From NCBI RefSeq assembly GCF_000027145.1, contig NC_013891.1:2356001-2420000 (forward strand): a stretch of 64,000 bases of DNA, read 5' to 3'. The notes beneath the pieces were generated by a model, which was not told the DNA's origin, searched no databases, and saw only the letters and a program-made list of their open reading frames with translations. How positions within the stretch are numbered: the first letter of the stretch is position 1; each line of letters starts with the position of its first letter. A program made the translations under genes and the position numbers. Source of the stretch: Listeria seeligeri serovar 1/2b str. SLCC3954 (GTDB lineage Bacteria > Bacillota > Bacilli > Lactobacillales > Listeriaceae). Shown piece after piece: positions 62,113 through 64,000 of this stretch.

Positions 62113-62856
62113 TTAAATAACTTTTTCCTCGAGCCAAACCAAATCGTCTAAGAAGTAGATTAAGTCTTCTTCTAAAATATCTTTTTCGCAGTCATTGACG
62201 ATATCATGACCTGAACCTGCATAGAAACACAATTGTTTATCATCTGTGTGAATGTGTTTGAAAATATAATTGGCGTTATCTGCATCGATTTCTTCATCTT
62301 GGCAGCCCTGCCCAATCATAGTTGGAACGTGAATTTTCTCGATATCTTTTGCAACATTTTTGTAAAAACTAGCACGTGCTTCCGTCATGATATCAATCTC
62401 AGGAAGGTAGTTTTTCAACATATTGTCGGCTTCTTGTTCTACTATACCTTGTTTCTTTAATTGTTTAGTTAAATAGTTTTCGATTGGAATATAACGCATT
62501 TTGCGGTTCACATTGGCACATAGTGGAACAATTGCTTTTGGTGAAAATGATTCTGCCATTTTGAGTGCAAAAACACCACCCATAGCTACTCCGACAATTG
62601 CAATTTCATTATATCCATCTTTTTCAAGTTGACGATATCCAGCCACCGCATCTTCATACCACATTTCCGGTGTTGTTTTCAAGAAAATAGCAGGTTCATC
62701 CCCGTGCCCCCTAAAATTTGGCGCATGTACTGTGTACCCATTTTCTGCTAGAATTTCTCCAAGTTCTCTTACGTCTTCTGTAGTCCCTGCAAAGCCATGC
62801 AAGAGCAAAACAGCACGATTTCCCGCTTTTAACGTAAAGCTACGATCCGCACTCAT
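62113..62856 (-). CDS. alpha/beta hydrolase with Ala in place of the nucleophile Ser (pseudo-esterase?)
   Basis: 247-aa paralogue of the Est30-type esterase at 60719 (HGFAGTTEDVRELGEILAENGYTVHAPNFRGHGDEP). Where the family has G-x-S-x-G, this protein has GVAMGG: residue 91 is Ala, codon GCT at 62584-62586 on the minus strand. The likely acid (GQGCQDEEID) and His (GSGHDIVND) remain. Serine-esterase activity is therefore doubtful; it may be a binding protein or use a different mechanism. The frame is otherwise intact and of normal length, with AGGAGG upstream. Confidence 0.88.
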   Translation of the reverse strand: MSADRSFTLKAGNRAVLLLHGFAGTTEDVRELGEILAENGYTVHAPNFRGHGDEPAIFLKTTPEMWYEDAVAGYRQLEKDGYNEIAIVGVAMGGVFALKMAESFSPKAIVPLCANVNRKMRYIPIENYLTKQLKKQGIVEQEADNMLKNYLPEIDIMTEARASFYKNVAKDIEKIHVPTMIGQGCQDEEIDADNANYIFKHIHTDDKQLCFYAGSGHDIVNDCEKDILEEDLIYFLDDLVWLEEKVI

Positions 62857-63037
62857 TTTTACGCAATCCTCCTAATATCATCACTTTTGTAATCCACTCT
62901 ATTGTAGCCCATCTAAAGTAAATAAGCTACCTTTTGAGTTCTGACCAATAGACCAATATTAACCCTATCTATCAAAGTTGTCAAATACTTTTTCCGCACA
63001 TATTAAACACGTTGGTATTAAAGGCTTTCCGGCTTTT

Positions 63038-63757
63038 TTATTTGTGAATTTCTGCGCTTAAATTGGTAAAGAAATTATGAATTAACTGTAATAATTGTTT
63101 TGGTTTTTGTCTTGGTAAATAATGAAGACCGTTCCTTACAATTGCCATTTTGCCACGCTGAACCGAATGCACCATTTTCTTTGTGTCTTTAGAAGATATC
63201 AAATCGTATTCACCAACCACAGCTAAAAGTGGCGCGCTAATTTTTTGCAGATCTGTTTCAGACATATGCGGATGATAAATTGTTAGCGCAAGTTGCTGTT
63301 TCATCCGTTCAAAAAAACGACTAAATGGGGCTATAAGAAGCGCGGCTCCATAAGCAACTCGACAAAATAAATCTGGTAAAAACCGAATTTGGTTTACATG
63401 ATAATTTGTCCCAATCACTACAGAGGCGATTTGTCGATTCGGCTGCATTTTCCCCATAACCAAAGCAACGATACCACCGTCGCTATAACCAACTACTTTG
63501 TATTTATCAATTTTTAAAAAGTCGAGTAATGAAAGCATATCAAGTGCCATTATTTCGAAATCAAGTGGCATATCGCCTGCATCACTTTTTCCGTGGGCAC
63601 GACTATCTACAGCAATTACTTGATGATCAATTGATAAATCATCAATAATTCGCTTTAAGGAACGGTGGCTTTGACCATTGCCATGAATAAGCAGAACTGG
63701 TTCGCCAGTCCCAATAATTTGATAAAACAAATTAATTCCATTGATTTCTGCAATCAT
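63038..63757 (-). CDS. alpha/beta hydrolase
   Basis: 239-aa alpha/beta hydrolase. HGNGQSHRSLKRIIDDL forms the oxyanion region, the nucleophile is in VVGYSDGGIVAL, the acid in GEYDLISSKDT and His in GLHYLPRQKP. The substrate is unknown; it resembles general esterase, haloperoxidase or peptidase-type hydrolases. The start is ATG 63757 with AAGGAG about 10 bp upstream; the in-frame ATG at 63784 is less well supported. It is the third hydrolase in 3 kb, but not close kin of the other two. Confidence 0.88.
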   Translation of the reverse strand: MIAEINGINLFYQIIGTGEPVLLIHGNGQSHRSLKRIIDDLSIDHQVIAVDSRAHGKSDAGDMPLDFEIMALDMLSLLDFLKIDKYKVVGYSDGGIVALVMGKMQPNRQIASVVIGTNYHVNQIRFLPDLFCRVAYGAALLIAPFSRFFERMKQQLALTIYHPHMSETDLQKISAPLLAVVGEYDLISSKDTKKMVHSVQRGKMAIVRNGLHYLPRQKPKQLLQLIHNFFTNLSAEIHK

Positions 63758-63851
63758 AATAGCATTTCTCCTTGCTGAAAACATTTTCTATTCTTATTTT
63801 ACACCTGATTATACTTAATTTCCTATGAAAATGCTTCTATTTGGATTAAAA

Positions 63852-63886
63852 TACGCCTGATTCCATTATTGCTAGAATCAGGCGCA
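63852..63886 (-). terminator. intrinsic terminator
   Basis: Perfect 10-bp stem CGCCTGATTC/GAATCAGGCG, followed on the minus strand by TATTTTAA. It ends the gene running in from the right edge. Confidence 0.75.
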
Positions 63887-63890
63887 CTAT

Positions 63891-64000
63891 TCATTTCATA
63901 AGTCTACGGTGAAATTGCTGTTGTGGCATATCTGCATTAACGATTTTCTTTGGCACAGAATGCTTTTCGGCTAGAGAGTGGTTTTTTTCATGCACCACAG
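63891..64000 (-). CDS. 3' end of an unidentified gene (partial)
   Basis: Open frame from the window edge to TGA at 63891-63893, giving a basic C-terminal segment that ends PQQQFHRRLMK. The 35 visible codons carry no recognisable domain. The matching terminator right after the stop supports it as a real gene end. Confidence 0.6.
   Translation of the reverse strand, partial: VVHEKNHSLAEKHSVPKKIVNADMPQQQFHRRLMK

Noticed and set aside
63010-63040. terminator after the last alpha/beta hydrolase (AAAGGCTTTCCGGCTTTTTT)
   Set aside because: It looks like a hairpin at first sight, but the arms (AAGGC and GGCTT) are not true inverse complements beyond four pairs.

Overview
The window is low-GC Firmicute DNA that I assign to the genus Listeria. 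The evidence is gene content and order: an mrp antiporter operon, yui/yut/yun-type genes, sufCDSUB, metNIQ behind an S-box, cesRK-like genes, tandem rodA-like genes, hupDGC, gadD3, then smpB-rnr-secG. It also carries a tmRNA whose tag reads (A)GKEKQNLAFAA, and an internalin-type secreted LRR protein. I cannot fix the species from sequence alone. No prophage, insertion sequence, CRISPR array or tRNA was seen.

Layout. 1-2.8 kb: end of the mrp Na+/H+ antiporter operon (D, E, F, G). 2.8-12 kb: single genes and redox enzymes (thioesterase, aldo/keto reductase under a MerR-type operator, ClC channel, Crp/Fnr regulator, NADH dehydrogenase, flavodoxin/ferredoxin-NADP reductase). 12.0-12.6 kb: gene-free stretch with a consensus promoter, a likely ~185-nt small RNA and a three-copy 106/107-bp tandem repeat. 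12.7-20 kb: NifU-like protein, LtrC/YutG, CBS-domain transporter, yunD-yutD-yutF, sulfite-exporter-type permease. 20-25.5 kb: sufCDSUB iron-sulfur assembly operon. 25.8-30 kb: lipoprotein and the S-box-controlled methionine ABC transporter. 30-34 kb: CesRK-like envelope-stress two-component system, CDF transporter, thioredoxin with an apparent CTG start, GcvH, Spx/ArsC-like protein. 34-37 kb: two rodA-like genes. 37-40 kb: heme/iron uptake hupDGC with a Fur box and a divergent 54-aa gene. 40-47.4 kb: esterase, glutamate decarboxylase, orphan autoregulated BglG/LicT-type antiterminator and small stress or unknown genes. 47.6-48 kb: tmRNA. 48-57.8 kb: two large secreted GH31 enzymes resembling the CtsY/CtsZ pair that makes cycloalternan, an unanchored internalin-like protein, and a divergent Rgg/PlcR-like regulator across an intergenic region with a 24-bp palindrome and a cre-like site. 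57.8-64 kb: smpB, rnr, three alpha/beta hydrolases (one lacking its nucleophile serine), secG, and the 3' end of an unknown gene at the edge.

How parts work together. smpB, rnr and ssrA lie within about 13 kb and form the trans-translation/mRNA decay set. The GH31 pair would act outside the cell on maltodextrins, with import genes elsewhere. Suf, NifU-like, Fur-box-linked Hup and redox genes give an iron/redox theme. Items most worth a second look are the small RNA and adjacent repeat array, the GH31/internalin locus with its operator-like palindrome, the Ser-to-Ala pseudo-esterase, the CTG-start thioredoxin placed directly behind a terminator, and the 19-bp-spacer MerR-type promoter with no adjacent MerR gene.
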